The notes below the pieces were generated by a model. It had not been told where the DNA came from. It saw only the letters and a program-made list of their open reading frames with translations, and searched no databases. This document shows, in pieces, positions 16,185 to 24,434 of a stretch of DNA of 64,000 nucleotides. The translations under genes and the position numbers were made by a program. The stretch comes from Rhodobacterales bacterium (lineage in GTDB: Bacteria > Pseudomonadota > Alphaproteobacteria > Rhizobiales > Stappiaceae): the NCBI GenBank assembly GCA_008107755.1, contig VIRH01000141.1, positions 124,001 through 188,000 on the forward strand, read 5' to 3'. Each line of letters starts with the position of its first letter. The stretch's first letter is position 1.

Positions 16185-17300
16185 ATGAAAGCGGAAGCCC
16201 TACAACAAGAGTCTGAACCACTCGGCGAAGTCGAATATCAGACCCTTGAACAGACCCTAATGGAATCCGATCGCGGACGTCGGTTCCTGACCGAGTTTCT
16301 CAATCGCAACAAGACGCCGGAAACCGCGGAGATCCTGACAGCGATCAACAGGCTTGAAAAAGCCGTCACGCGTCAGCGCAAGGTGCCGGACATGGACAAG
16401 ATCCGGCTCGACATTGCAGACATGCACGAGGCGATCGAACGAACCAAGTCCGAGATTGCCAATATCAAGGATGAAGGCGAAGCGTCCAATCGCTTCACCG
16501 ACGCCTCCCACGAACTCGACGCCATCATCAGCCAGACGGAAGGTGCAACCCAGTCCATTCTGGAAGCTGCCGAGCAGATCCAGGAGAAGGCATGGGTCCT
16601 GCGCGAGGACGGTGTCGATGCGGCCGCATGCGACGACATCGACGCAAAGGCGACCGAGATCTTCATGGCCTGCTCCTTCCAGGATCTGACCGGCCAGCGC
16701 ACCAACAAGGTTGTCCAGGTCCTGCGCTATCTCGAGAGCCGCATCAACCTGATGATCAGCATCTGGGGTATCGAGGACGCCCAGGCGGACGAAATGGCCG
16801 GACCGGTCGACGCGCGCCCCGATTCACATCTTCTCAACGGTCCTCAGCACGAGGGAATGGGCGTTTCTCAGAACAACGTCGATGAGCTGATGTCCGTCAG
16901 CGATGACGTCTTCAATGCCGCACTGAAGGAAAACGACGCCGAACCCGTCAGCCAGGAACCGGCCGCTGCCAATGACAGTGAAGCCGATGCCGAAGAGATC
17001 ATGGCTGCCGGCAATACGCGGATGGATGCAGCCGCGATCGACGACATGTTTGGAGCTGCCGGCTCCGACGAGGACGAAACTGACGAAACCCCTGACGCGG
17101 GCGAGCCGGAAGAGATCGAATCCGAAACGCTCAACGACGACGACATCGACAAGATGTTCGAGACCGCTCCCGATGCCGCCGCAGCCGCAGAAGAAGAAGA
17201 AGAGGCGGACGAGGAATGGGAAATGACGGCAGAGGAAGCCGAGGCGGACGACCCGCTGGAGCAGCTTACGGAAGCCGAACGTCAGGCCCTTTTCAACTGA
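16185..17300 (+). CDS. cheZ: protein phosphatase CheZ with long acidic tail
   Basis: CheZ dephosphorylates CheY-P to reset flagellar switching. The helical hairpin core covers about residues 20-200, with the active-site helix reading FQDLTGQRTNKVVQVL; the Asp and Gln of Q-D-L-T-G-Q are the catalytic residues in E. coli CheZ. After the core comes about 170 residues of low-complexity acidic sequence (runs of E and D, PEEIESE). It contains three similar short peptides, NNVDELMSV, AAIDDMFGA and DDIDKMFET, resembling E. coli CheZ's C-terminal CheY-binding peptide and the FliM N-terminal peptide. The ATG at 16185 is preferred over an upstream in-frame TTG at 16131. No other chemotaxis gene is nearby, and a terminator follows. 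Confidence 0.92.
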   Translation: MKAEALQQESEPLGEVEYQTLEQTLMESDRGRRFLTEFLNRNKTPETAEILTAINRLEKAVTRQRKVPDMDKIRLDIADMHEAIERTKSEIANIKDEGEASNRFTDASHELDAIISQTEGATQSILEAAEQIQEKAWVLREDGVDAAACDDIDAKATEIFMACSFQDLTGQRTNKVVQVLRYLESRINLMISIWGIEDAQADEMAGPVDARPDSHLLNGPQHEGMGVSQNNVDELMSVSDDVFNAALKENDAEPVSQEPAAANDSEADAEEIMAAGNTRMDAAAIDDMFGAAGSDEDETDETPDAGEPEEIESETLNDDDIDKMFETAPDAAAAAEEEEEADEEWEMTAEEAEADDPLEQLTEAERQALFN

Positions 17301-17325
17301 TCGGCGATCAGAACCGGACATGAAC

Positions 17326-17358
17326 AAGGCGCAGCTGGTTGGCTGCGCCTTTTCTTTT
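17326..17358 (+). terminator. rho-independent terminator after cheZ
   Basis: An 8-bp stem GGCGCAGC (17328-17335), loop TGGTTG, GCTGCGCC (17342-17349) is followed by TTTTCTTTT. It begins 27 bases after the cheZ stop. Confidence 0.9.
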
Positions 17359-17401
17359 GTCTCAGGTGCGGCAAACCAGTGCCGGCACCTTCGGCCTTGC
17401 C

Positions 17402-18427
17402 CTAACCGTCGAGGGCTTTCATCAGCATCTGCGGATCGATATTTCCGCCGGTCAGGACGACACCGACGGTCCTGCCCTTCAGGGCCAGCTTGCCGGAGAG
17501 CAGTGCGGCAAGAGCTGCGGCGCCCCCCGGTTCGACCACAAGTTTCAGCTCGTTGAAGGCAAAGGCGACGGCGGCGAGAACGTCTTCGTCGCTGACCGTT
17601 ACCCCCTCGCCCGCCAGATCCTTCAGGATCGAAAAGCTGATTTCGCCGGGAGATTCCGTCAGAAGGGCATCGCAGATCGAGCCTGCCTTTGCCCGGTTGG
17701 AAAGGCGTTCTCCTGCTTCCAGAGAGCGCTTGTAATCATCAAACAGCTCCGGCTCGACCGTATGAAACACGGTGTCAGGCGACTTGAATGACAGGGCCAG
17801 CGCAACGCCGCCGGACAGTCCACCGCCGCCGGTGCAGACCAGGGCATCATCGAGCGTTACACCGAGAGCGGCGGCCTGTTCCGCCATCTCCAGTCCGATC
17901 GTACCCTGCCCCGCAATCACGGCCGGATTATTGTAGGGGTGAACGAAGGTGGCACCGCTTTCCTCGCACAGGCGCACGGCAATCGCTTCCCTGTCTTCGC
18001 TCTCGCGGTCATAGGTCACCACCTTCGCACCGAAATCACGCGTGCGCTGGAGCTTGATCTGCGGGGCATCGGCCGGCATCACGATGGTGGCCGGCATGCC
18101 GAGGATCTGCGCGCTGGCCGCAACGCCCTGGGCATGATTGCCCGACGAACACGCGACGACACCCTTGCTGCGGTCGCTTTCGGCGATCATGCTCAGGCAG
18201 TTGAAGGCGCCGCGAAACTTGAATGAACCGCTGCGCTGCAGATTTTCCGGCTTGATGAAGACCCTGGCACCGCACCGCTCGTCCAGCGCAGGGTGGCGCA
18301 GAAGCGGTGTCAGAAGAGCCTGTGAACGGATGCGGGAAGCGGCCGCCTCCAGATCATCCAGGCCAATCGCGTGGCCGACGGGTCCTGATGCCTTTTCGGC
18401 TCCGGAAACGGGATGTGCATCCGTCAT
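17402..18427 (-). CDS. threonine/serine dehydratase (PLP-dependent, fold II)
   Basis: A 341-residue PLP enzyme that deaminates threonine (or serine) to the 2-oxoacid. The PLP lysine lies in GSFKFRGA (about residues 58-65), the phosphate loop is GGGGLSGG (about 181-188), and SSGNHAQG follows the family pattern. There is no C-terminal ACT regulatory domain, so this is the short catabolic type rather than IlvA, although a role in isoleucine synthesis is not excluded. The ATG at 18427 has AAGGA 8 bases upstream; an in-frame start further up (18475) is less likely. No operon partner is obvious. Confidence 0.92.
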   Translation of the reverse strand: MTDAHPVSGAEKASGPVGHAIGLDDLEAAASRIRSQALLTPLLRHPALDERCGARVFIKPENLQRSGSFKFRGAFNCLSMIAESDRSKGVVACSSGNHAQGVAASAQILGMPATIVMPADAPQIKLQRTRDFGAKVVTYDRESEDREAIAVRLCEESGATFVHPYNNPAVIAGQGTIGLEMAEQAAALGVTLDDALVCTGGGGLSGGVALALSFKSPDTVFHTVEPELFDDYKRSLEAGERLSNRAKAGSICDALLTESPGEISFSILKDLAGEGVTVSDEDVLAAVAFAFNELKLVVEPGGAAALAALLSGKLALKGRTVGVVLTGGNIDPQMLMKALDG

Positions 18428-18511
18428 CAGTGCTGTCCTTGAAGAAAGGTGAATGGACCTGATGACTAGTGGCAATCAGGCGGAAAGACAATATCCGCAC
18501 TGCAAGCGTTC

Positions 18512-19561
18512 TTACTCTGCCGCGCGCGCCTCGGGCAGACGGCTGTTGTAAAGGTCCCGCGCCGCAATGCAGTTCTCAAGGAACTGCCGGGCGCTCGCCG
18601 CCCAGGTATAGTTGAGCGCGATGTTCCGGCAGTGGTCCCGTGGAATATCCAGTGCGCCTTCCGCCGCTTCGCGCAGGTCCTCCGACAGCACGCCCGCGCC
18701 GGTGTCGCCAATCACGTCCAGAGGCCCCATGACGGGGAACGCGGCAACAGGGACACCGCAGGCTAGCGCCTCCAGCATGACGTTGCCGAACGTGTCGGTG
18801 AGCGACGGGAACACGAAGACGTCCGCATCCGAATAGTGCCGGGCAAGATCCTCACCGGTCTTGGGACCGGTGAAATACGCCCCCGGATACTCCCGCCGCA
18901 GCGCCTCGAGTTGAGGCCCTCCGCCGACGACAACCCTGGAGCCTGGAAGATCGAGATCAAGAAACGCCTTGATGTTCTTTTCGACCGCCACACGTCCCAC
19001 GTACATGAAGATCGGACGCGGCAGATCGTCCGGCAGAACGGAGCCCTCATAAGGGCGGAACAGCTGTTCGTCGACACCGCGTGACCAGCGCATCAGGTTC
19101 TCGAAACCGCGCTCTCTCAGATCATCTTCCAGCGAGCGTGTCGCCACCATGCAGCCGCTGCCCGAATTGTGAAACCTGCGCAACCAGCCATAGGACCACG
19201 ACAACGGGACGGGAAGGCGTGCCGAGACATATTCGGGAAAGCGGGTGTGGTAGCTGGTGGTGAACGGACGCCCATTCGCCCGCGCCGCGCTTGCCGCCAG
19301 CATCCCCAGCGGCCCTTCGGTCGCGATGTGAAGGTGCTCGCAGCCGCTTTCCTCGATCTTGCGTCGCACGATGCCGCGATGCGTCAGCGAAAGCCGGATT
19401 TCCGGGTATGTCGGACACGGCAGGGTCGTGAAAGCCTGTGGCGTCAGATACGCGATCCTGATCCCGATCGCCTCCAGCTCCTCGGCGGTGCGCTCGATCG
19501 ACCGGACAACGCCGTTGATCTGGGGATGCCAGGCATCGGTCACGATGAGAATGGAACTCAT
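18512..19561 (-). CDS. agt: GT4-family glycosyltransferase Agt (glycolipid synthesis)
   Basis: A 349-residue GT-B retaining glycosyltransferase: N-terminal Rossmann part ILIVTDAWHPQINGVVRSI, interdomain FMYVGRVAVEKNIKAFL, donor site GGGPQLEALR and EALACGVPVAAFPVMGP with the E-x7-E pattern. Its ATG overlaps the stop of the upstream plcP gene (ATGA). In rhizobia and marine alphaproteobacteria this pair replaces phospholipids under phosphate shortage: PlcP makes diacylglycerol and Agt adds hexose or glucuronic acid to give glycolipids. The true start is MSSILIV at 19561; the 21 codons above it only shadow plcP. The donor sugar is not determinable. Confidence 0.87.
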   Translation of the reverse strand: MSSILIVTDAWHPQINGVVRSIERTAEELEAIGIRIAYLTPQAFTTLPCPTYPEIRLSLTHRGIVRRKIEESGCEHLHIATEGPLGMLAASAARANGRPFTTSYHTRFPEYVSARLPVPLSWSYGWLRRFHNSGSGCMVATRSLEDDLRERGFENLMRWSRGVDEQLFRPYEGSVLPDDLPRPIFMYVGRVAVEKNIKAFLDLDLPGSRVVVGGGPQLEALRREYPGAYFTGPKTGEDLARHYSDADVFVFPSLTDTFGNVMLEALACGVPVAAFPVMGPLDVIGDTGAGVLSEDLREAAEGALDIPRDHCRNIALNYTWAASARQFLENCIAARDLYNSRLPEARAAE

Positions 19562-20361
19562 GCTGCGACCGACGTTTCCCTGGCTGTCGCTTCCATGTCT
19601 CCGGTCTGGGTCTGATTCACCCATCGGATCACCTCGAAGGTTCCGTCATGATGTTCGGCAACGGCTGTGCAGCTTTCCACCCAGTCGCCCGTGTTGATGT
19701 AGTGTATACCGTTAAGGTCCTTGTCGGCCGCATGGTGAATGTGACCGCAGATGACGCCGTCAACTCCCCGGCGCCGCGCCTCGTCGGAAAGCGCATCCTC
19801 GAAACGGCCGATGAAGCTCACCGCGTTCTTGACCCTGAGTTTTGCCCAGGCCGAAAGGGACCAGTAGGTCAGCCCGAGACGGCGTCGTATTGCATTGACC
19901 CAGGTATTGACCGAGAGCGCGGTGACATAGGCTTTGTCGCCGAAGAAGGCGAGCCATTTGGCATGGCGGATGACCACGTCGAACTGGTCCCCGTGAATGA
20001 CGAGGTAGCGCTTGCCGCCGGCCGCTTCATGAATGTGGCTGTCGGTCACTTCGACGCCGCCGAAATGGGTGCCGAGGAAGTTGCGCAGAAACTCGTCGTG
20101 ATTGCCCGGAATATAGATGATGCGCGCACCCTTGCGGCCCTTGCGCAGGATCTTCTGAACGACGTCATTGTGAAGCTGTGGCCAGTACCACGACCGTTTC
20201 AGACGCCATCCGTCGGCAATGTCACCGACGAGATAGATCGTTTCCGCATCGTTATGCTTCAGAAAATCGAGCAGAAGATCGGCCTGACAGCCGCGCGTAC
20301 CAAGATGAACGTCGGAAATGAACAAGGCCCGATAGTGCCGCGCCGTACTTGCGGAAGACAT
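19558..20361 (-). CDS. plcP: PlcP-type phospholipase C (metallophosphoesterase, LpxH-like)
   Basis: A 267-residue calcineurin-like phosphoesterase. Metal-binding motifs in order: ISDVHLG (D-x-H), VGDIADGW (G-D), PGNHDE (G-N-H-D), HGDQFD and GHIHHA. Databases often label it UDP-2,3-diacylglucosamine diphosphatase, but this subgroup next to a GT4 enzyme corresponds to SMc00171-type PlcP, which cleaves phosphatidylcholine and phosphatidylethanolamine to diacylglycerol during phosphate limitation. A Pho-box-like site lies 46-63 bases upstream of the ATG, supporting this. The stop overlaps agt. It probably acts at the inner face of the cytoplasmic membrane. An LpxH role is less likely, since it is paired with a glycosyltransferase. 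Confidence 0.88.
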   Translation of the reverse strand: MSSASTARHYRALFISDVHLGTRGCQADLLLDFLKHNDAETIYLVGDIADGWRLKRSWYWPQLHNDVVQKILRKGRKGARIIYIPGNHDEFLRNFLGTHFGGVEVTDSHIHEAAGGKRYLVIHGDQFDVVIRHAKWLAFFGDKAYVTALSVNTWVNAIRRRLGLTYWSLSAWAKLRVKNAVSFIGRFEDALSDEARRRGVDGVICGHIHHAADKDLNGIHYINTGDWVESCTAVAEHHDGTFEVIRWVNQTQTGDMEATARETSVAA

Positions 20362-20406
20362 AGCAGGTCTCCAGGTTGTCTTTGCAGTGATATAGACGCG
20401 ATTCAG

Positions 20407-20424
20407 ATATCAATATTATGACAG
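20407..20424 (-). promoter_or_regulatory. Pho-box-like PhoB binding site upstream of plcP-agt
   Basis: Read on the minus strand the site is CTGTCAT-AATA-TTGATAT. The first half-site is a perfect PhoB heptamer, the 4-base A/T spacer has the correct length, and the second half matches 4 of 7. By my count that is about 14 of 18 positions against CTGTCATAWAWCTGTCAY. It sits 46-63 bases before the plcP start, a normal promoter position. Confidence 0.65.
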
Positions 20425-20614
20425 CGAAGAATTGTTCTTTGGCCGGGCTCTGCTGTTGCGACGACGGACCGTCCGTGAAATGCACCTCTTTTTCTTCTGA
20501 CGCCAGACTGCCGTCCGGCATCCCGACGGTCGGCTGCGCCTACTGACGTTGACAGGCTCCCTGCTTTCCGGCGACAACTTCAGACCGCATTACCGAAAAT
20601 CAGGGAATTTTTTC

Positions 20615-21394
20615 ATGGACTTGGGCCTGACAGGCAAGAAAGCCATCATCTGCGCCTCCAGCCGCGGCCTCGGTAGAGGCTGTGCGGAAGCGCTGGCGGA
20701 GGCCGGATGCGAAATCGTGATCAACGGCCGGGACGAAGCTGTTCTGGATGCCACAAGATCCGCGATATCCAAGCGCTTCGGCGTCTCGGTCACCAGCATC
20801 GCGGCCGACGTTTCCACCCGCGAAGGACAGGAAGCCCTGCTGGCCGCCTGCCCCGAGCCCGACATCCTGATCAACAACAACGGCGGCCCGCCCCGGCGCG
20901 ACTACACGGAACTCGACCGCGACGCGATGCTTCAGGGCGCGATCCAGAACTTCGTGACCCCGGTCGAATTGATCCAGTCGGTCGTGCCCGGCATGAAAGA
21001 GCGCGGCTTCGGGCGCGTCGTCAATGTCACGTCCCTGTCGGTGAAGATGCCGATCGAAGGTCTCGACCTGTCGAGCGGGGCCCGCGCCGGCCTGACGGCG
21101 TTTCTCGCCGGCGTCTGCCGCCAGCTCGCGCCGCACGGCATCACGATCAACAACCTGTTGCCGGGCAAGATGGACACCGACCGCCTGAAGGGAGGCTTCG
21201 AGCGGAGCGCCGAAATGACGGGCAAGAGCCTTGAGGCCATCCGCGCCGAACAGGCGGCCGAGATCCCTGCGCAGCGCTTTGGCAATGCGGAGGAGTTCGG
21301 ACAGACCTGCGCCTTCCTGTGCTCCCGTCATGCCGGCTACATCACCGGCCAGAATATCCTCATGGACGGCGGCCTGTACCCGGCGGCGTTCTGA
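20615..21394 (+). CDS. SDR-family oxidoreductase with altered catalytic motif
   Basis: A 259-residue short-chain dehydrogenase-like protein. The nucleotide motif reads CASSRGLGRG instead of T-G-x-x-x-G-x-G, as in many FabG-like proteins, and NNNGGP replaces NNAG. The usual catalytic Y-x-x-x-K is missing: after Ser140 the aligned positions are Ser153 and Arg157 (SSGARAGL). This matches the SDR subgroup described as BKR-like with a degenerate tetrad. It may be a non-classical reductase or have a different chemistry. The start at 20615 has AGGGAA about 8 bases upstream; an earlier ATG at 20549 would add an unlikely leader. It is convergent with fadL and divergent from plcP. Confidence 0.9.
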   Translation: MDLGLTGKKAIICASSRGLGRGCAEALAEAGCEIVINGRDEAVLDATRSAISKRFGVSVTSIAADVSTREGQEALLAACPEPDILINNNGGPPRRDYTELDRDAMLQGAIQNFVTPVELIQSVVPGMKERGFGRVVNVTSLSVKMPIEGLDLSSGARAGLTAFLAGVCRQLAPHGITINNLLPGKMDTDRLKGGFERSAEMTGKSLEAIRAEQAAEIPAQRFGNAEEFGQTCAFLCSRHAGYITGQNILMDGGLYPAAF

Positions 21395-21425
21395 TTGAGC
21401 GGGACGGTCCCTCCCACGGATGAAA

Positions 21426-21455
21426 CGAAAAAGGGCCGCAACAGCGTTGCGGCCC
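21426..21455 (-). terminator. rho-independent terminator of fadL
   Basis: A 9-bp stem GGGCCGCAA (21433-21441), 5-base loop, TTGCGGCCC (21447-21455) is followed on the minus strand by five T residues. It lies 25 bases beyond the fadL stop. A few bases past it on the plus side is the SDR stop, so it may act in both directions, but the T-tract favours the minus strand. Confidence 0.88.
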
Positions 21456-21479
21456 AATTGGTCACATCAGCGTTCCCCG

Positions 21480-22808
21480 TCAGAACTTGTATCTGAGCGA
21501 GGCTGCGAAGATGTTTACCTGGCTGTCGACATCGGCGACATAGGTGCCTATGTTGGAGTTGTAGTCTTGGTGCCCGGGCGAAATGTCGATCTGGGTATCG
21601 GCCGGGATCAGGTGCGAATACCCGATATCGAAAGCGAGATTTTCGGCAGGCTGCCAGCTCATGCCGGCAGAAAGCCAGAGCCGGTCGTTGTCCGGAAGGC
21701 GCGTCGAACGGATTTCCTCATCGATCGGCGAGAGCTCATAGCCGACGCCGGCGCGCAGGGTGACCTGTTCGTTCCAGTCGTATTCGCCGCCGACCGAGAA
21801 GAACCATCCGTCGTCGTAATTGAACTTCAGGTCCGGAAGTCCGGTCGGATTGGTCGTCGTGCCATTCGTCGATCTGAGACGCACAGTGCCGAGCCGGCTC
21901 CAGTTGGTCCATTCGACCGTTCCCAGCATCCGGAACTGATCCGTGATCCGCTGTTTCGCGGACAAGGTGACCATTTCCGGTGTGATGATGTTGGCCTCGA
22001 TGCCGGTGCGGCTTGGTCCGAATGTCGTCGGCGTCGTGGACCCCGGATTGGTGAAATGCCCCTCGAGCTGGTGAAACACAGCCGAGCGAAGGCCGAGACC
22101 GATTTCCGTTCCTTCGATTGGCTTCACGGTCAGACCGGCCGTCGCCCCGAAGCCGAAGCTGCCGCCCTTGACCTCCGACGTGGGCGGGAACGACGTGTTC
22201 GACGCCCGGAACGGGTAGGCTGATTTCAGCCGTACCTGAAAATACTCCGCCTGAAGACCGAGAGCGACCGAGAACATCTCGTTGACCTTGTAGGCCACGG
22301 TCGGGTTGACGTTGATGGAGAAGACCTCCGACGACCGGGAGTAGTACTGACCTGCCCAGGTCGGATCCGGCTTCGTCGCCAGACCGAACGGTGCGTTTAT
22401 GCCCAGCCCGAAATACCAGTTCTCATTGAGCCCGTAGCTCAGATAGGTCGACGGGATCCAGGCGTCCGACGCCATGTCTCCGCTGCCCTTGGTGCTGACC
22501 GTGCCTGCGGTAAGTCCACTCACCAACCCGGAAGGGGTGAAGGTGCCGTCGATATTGGATACTGGCGCTATGAAGGAACTGTGAGACTCCGACACCAGCC
22601 CCTGCCCTGCAGACGTCAGCGTCGCCGGGTTCCAGTACATCGCGGAGATTGAACCACCCGACGTACCGTTACCGGCAAAAGACATGCCCTGATAGTAGGC
22701 GCTCTGTTCACGCAGGGCGAACCCGCCTGCCCATGCGCTTCCTGCCACCATGGATAGAATGAGTGCGGTGCTGGTGATGAGCACCGACTTCTTGTTTGCC
22801 AAAAGCAT
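21480..22808 (-). CDS. fadL: FadL/OmpP1-family outer-membrane hydrophobic compound transporter
   Basis: A 442-residue outer-membrane barrel. The signal peptide (LITSTALILSMVAGSAWAGG) is followed by FALREQSAYYQGMSFAGNGTSGG and YWNPATL, which correspond to the FadL N-terminal hatch (the N-P-A motif). The protein ends in SLRYKF with a terminal Phe, as BamA substrates do. FadL proteins bring long-chain fatty acids or other hydrophobic molecules across the outer membrane. The ATG at 22808 follows GGGAGGAAACG, a strong ribosome site, and starts exactly at the signal peptide. The acyl-CoA ligase at 36.6-38.3 kb could act downstream on imported fatty acids, but the two are not linked. Confidence 0.93.
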   Translation of the reverse strand: MLLANKKSVLITSTALILSMVAGSAWAGGFALREQSAYYQGMSFAGNGTSGGSISAMYWNPATLTSAGQGLVSESHSSFIAPVSNIDGTFTPSGLVSGLTAGTVSTKGSGDMASDAWIPSTYLSYGLNENWYFGLGINAPFGLATKPDPTWAGQYYSRSSEVFSINVNPTVAYKVNEMFSVALGLQAEYFQVRLKSAYPFRASNTSFPPTSEVKGGSFGFGATAGLTVKPIEGTEIGLGLRSAVFHQLEGHFTNPGSTTPTTFGPSRTGIEANIITPEMVTLSAKQRITDQFRMLGTVEWTNWSRLGTVRLRSTNGTTTNPTGLPDLKFNYDDGWFFSVGGEYDWNEQVTLRAGVGYELSPIDEEIRSTRLPDNDRLWLSAGMSWQPAENLAFDIGYSHLIPADTQIDISPGHQDYNSNIGTYVADVDSQVNIFAASLRYKF

Positions 22809-23324
22809 AGCGTTTCCTCCCATCCCCTTCCATCCCAGGGGACTCTTGCTATCTGGCTTCAGGATTTTCGAAGAAGCCGCGTCCATCAAGCACTTTAATG
22901 GGGGCCTATTGCAGGGCACGAGCCAATGCTGCGGCGCGGAATTTCAGGATTTCATGCAATCTATTGGTGCCTGATCTACGAAGAAACCGTCGAAACGTGC
23001 CGATCTGTGTTCGTTTGTTTTGAACGCGACATGAGTTCGCTCACATGCACAATTTTTCATCACTGAGGACCGAGGCTTCCGTTAGCGGAATTTAGTCAGT
23101 AAAAGTTGCCTCTTTGCCACACCTCCGCATCTCCGCACCTCTACTTATTCACATGCCGCTAAGGCACGTGACTTAAGGTTAAAAGCGTGATGGATCGCGC
23201 GAACGGTCACGGTGACACGCATTTTTGAGAAGCGGGCAACAGCGACGATCGCTGCAGCCCGAGTATCTGTCTGATCCCATGCCATCCGAAAACGGCACAG
23301 GCGCTCCCGATCAGATGGCGTCCG
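22809..23324. other. long intergenic region between fadL and the TRAP binding protein gene
   Basis: About 515 bases that must hold the fadL promoter and the end of the thiM-thiD-dctP transcript. The part 22960-23230 is richer in A/T than its flanks. No terminator hairpin with a T-tract, no RNA gene and no convincing open frame were found. Confidence 0.45.
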
Positions 23325-24434
23325 TCAGCCTTCGCGGGCGTCCATGAAACGGCGCATACCGATATCGCTCCAAGGCGCAAGGCGCTCGCGCGCCGTCAGG
23401 TGGCTTTCGAGGATGCGCTGGCTGAGCGGGTCCTTCTCGGCGAACTCGGCAAGGACCACCTCGGAGGTTTCGCGCAGCGCCGTCAGCACGTCATCCGGGT
23501 AGAACTTCACGCTCACGCCATCCTCTTCCTGAAGCAGCTTCAGGCTTCCGGCGTTCTGCCAGTCGCTTTCGGCAAGAGCTCGGCCGTTCTCGGCCTTGCA
23601 AGCCTCCAGGAGGATCGCACGGAATTCTTCCGGAAGGGCGTCGAGCGCCTCCTGATGGAAGATCGCCTCCCCCGTCCCGTTAGGCTCGTGAAAGCCGGGG
23701 CTGTAATAGGACTTGGCTGCCTTGTGGAACCCCATCGCCCGGTCGGACCACGGGCCGAGGAACTCGGTCGCATCCAGAACTCCGGTCTCCAGTGCCTGGA
23801 ACAATTCGCCCGGCGGCAGGCTGACGGGTGTTGCCCCGAGACGCCGCATGACCTCGCCGCCAAGTCCCGGCATGCGGATCTTGAGACCCTTGAGATCATC
23901 GAGACTGTTGATGTCACGCATGAACCAGCCGCCCATCTGGACGCCGGTATTGCCCGCCATGACAGGCTTCACGCCGAAAGGCTGGTAAAGCTCGTCCCAG
24001 AGCGCCTGGCCGCCACCCTGCTCGATCCAGGTGATGTGCTCGTGCGGCAAGAGGCCGAATGGGATGGCGGTGAAGAAGACGGCCGCAGGGATCTTGCCCT
24101 GCCAGAAGAACGACGCCGTATGCCCCATCTGGGCTGTCCCTCGGGAAACGGCATCGAACACGCCGAGGGCCGGAACGAGTTCTCCGGCCGCAAACAGCTT
24201 GATGCGGAACGCGCCGCCGGACATCCGGCCGACCTGGTCCGCAATACGTTGCGCGGTGATGCCGGGCCCCGGCAGGTTCTTCTGCCAGGAGGTCACCATA
24301 TTCCATTCCAGAGCCTGCCGCCCCTGGGCGAGAGCCGGCGCGGCAAGCACACTGCCGGCGGCAGCGAGAGCACCAGAGCCAATCAGCGCCCGACGGTTCA
24401 TCGGCGCCATACGCCGCTTGACGTCATCCGTCAT
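23325..24434 (-). CDS. TRAP transporter substrate-binding protein, DctP/TakP-like, Tat-exported
   Basis: A 369-residue periplasmic DctP-family binding protein. The signal peptide has a twin-arginine start (MNRRALIGSGALAAAGSVLAAPALAQ). The mature part shows the family landmarks LKGLKIRMPGLGGEVMRRLG (with the ligand-carboxylate Arg) and ATEFLGPWSD. The M-P-G-L-G-G motif is like the 2-oxoacid-binding TakP branch. No DctQ or DctM membrane subunits are in the window, so it is an orphan. Its ATG (24434) directly abuts the thiD stop (TAGATG), placing it third in the TPP-riboswitch operon. The ligand is unknown. A link to thiamine precursors is suggested only by context. Confidence 0.9.
   Translation of the reverse strand: MTDDVKRRMAPMNRRALIGSGALAAAGSVLAAPALAQGRQALEWNMVTSWQKNLPGPGITAQRIADQVGRMSGGAFRIKLFAAGELVPALGVFDAVSRGTAQMGHTASFFWQGKIPAAVFFTAIPFGLLPHEHITWIEQGGGQALWDELYQPFGVKPVMAGNTGVQMGGWFMRDINSLDDLKGLKIRMPGLGGEVMRRLGATPVSLPPGELFQALETGVLDATEFLGPWSDRAMGFHKAAKSYYSPGFHEPNGTGEAIFHQEALDALPEEFRAILLEACKAENGRALAESDWQNAGSLKLLQEEDGVSVKFYPDDVLTALRETSEVVLAEFAEKDPLSQRILESHLTARERLAPWSDIGMRRFMDAREG

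Noticed and set aside
19558..20361. LpxH lipid A biosynthesis enzyme
   Set aside because: The metallophosphoesterase motifs would allow it, but the overlap with a GT4 glycosyltransferase and the upstream Pho-box-like site fit PlcP much better.
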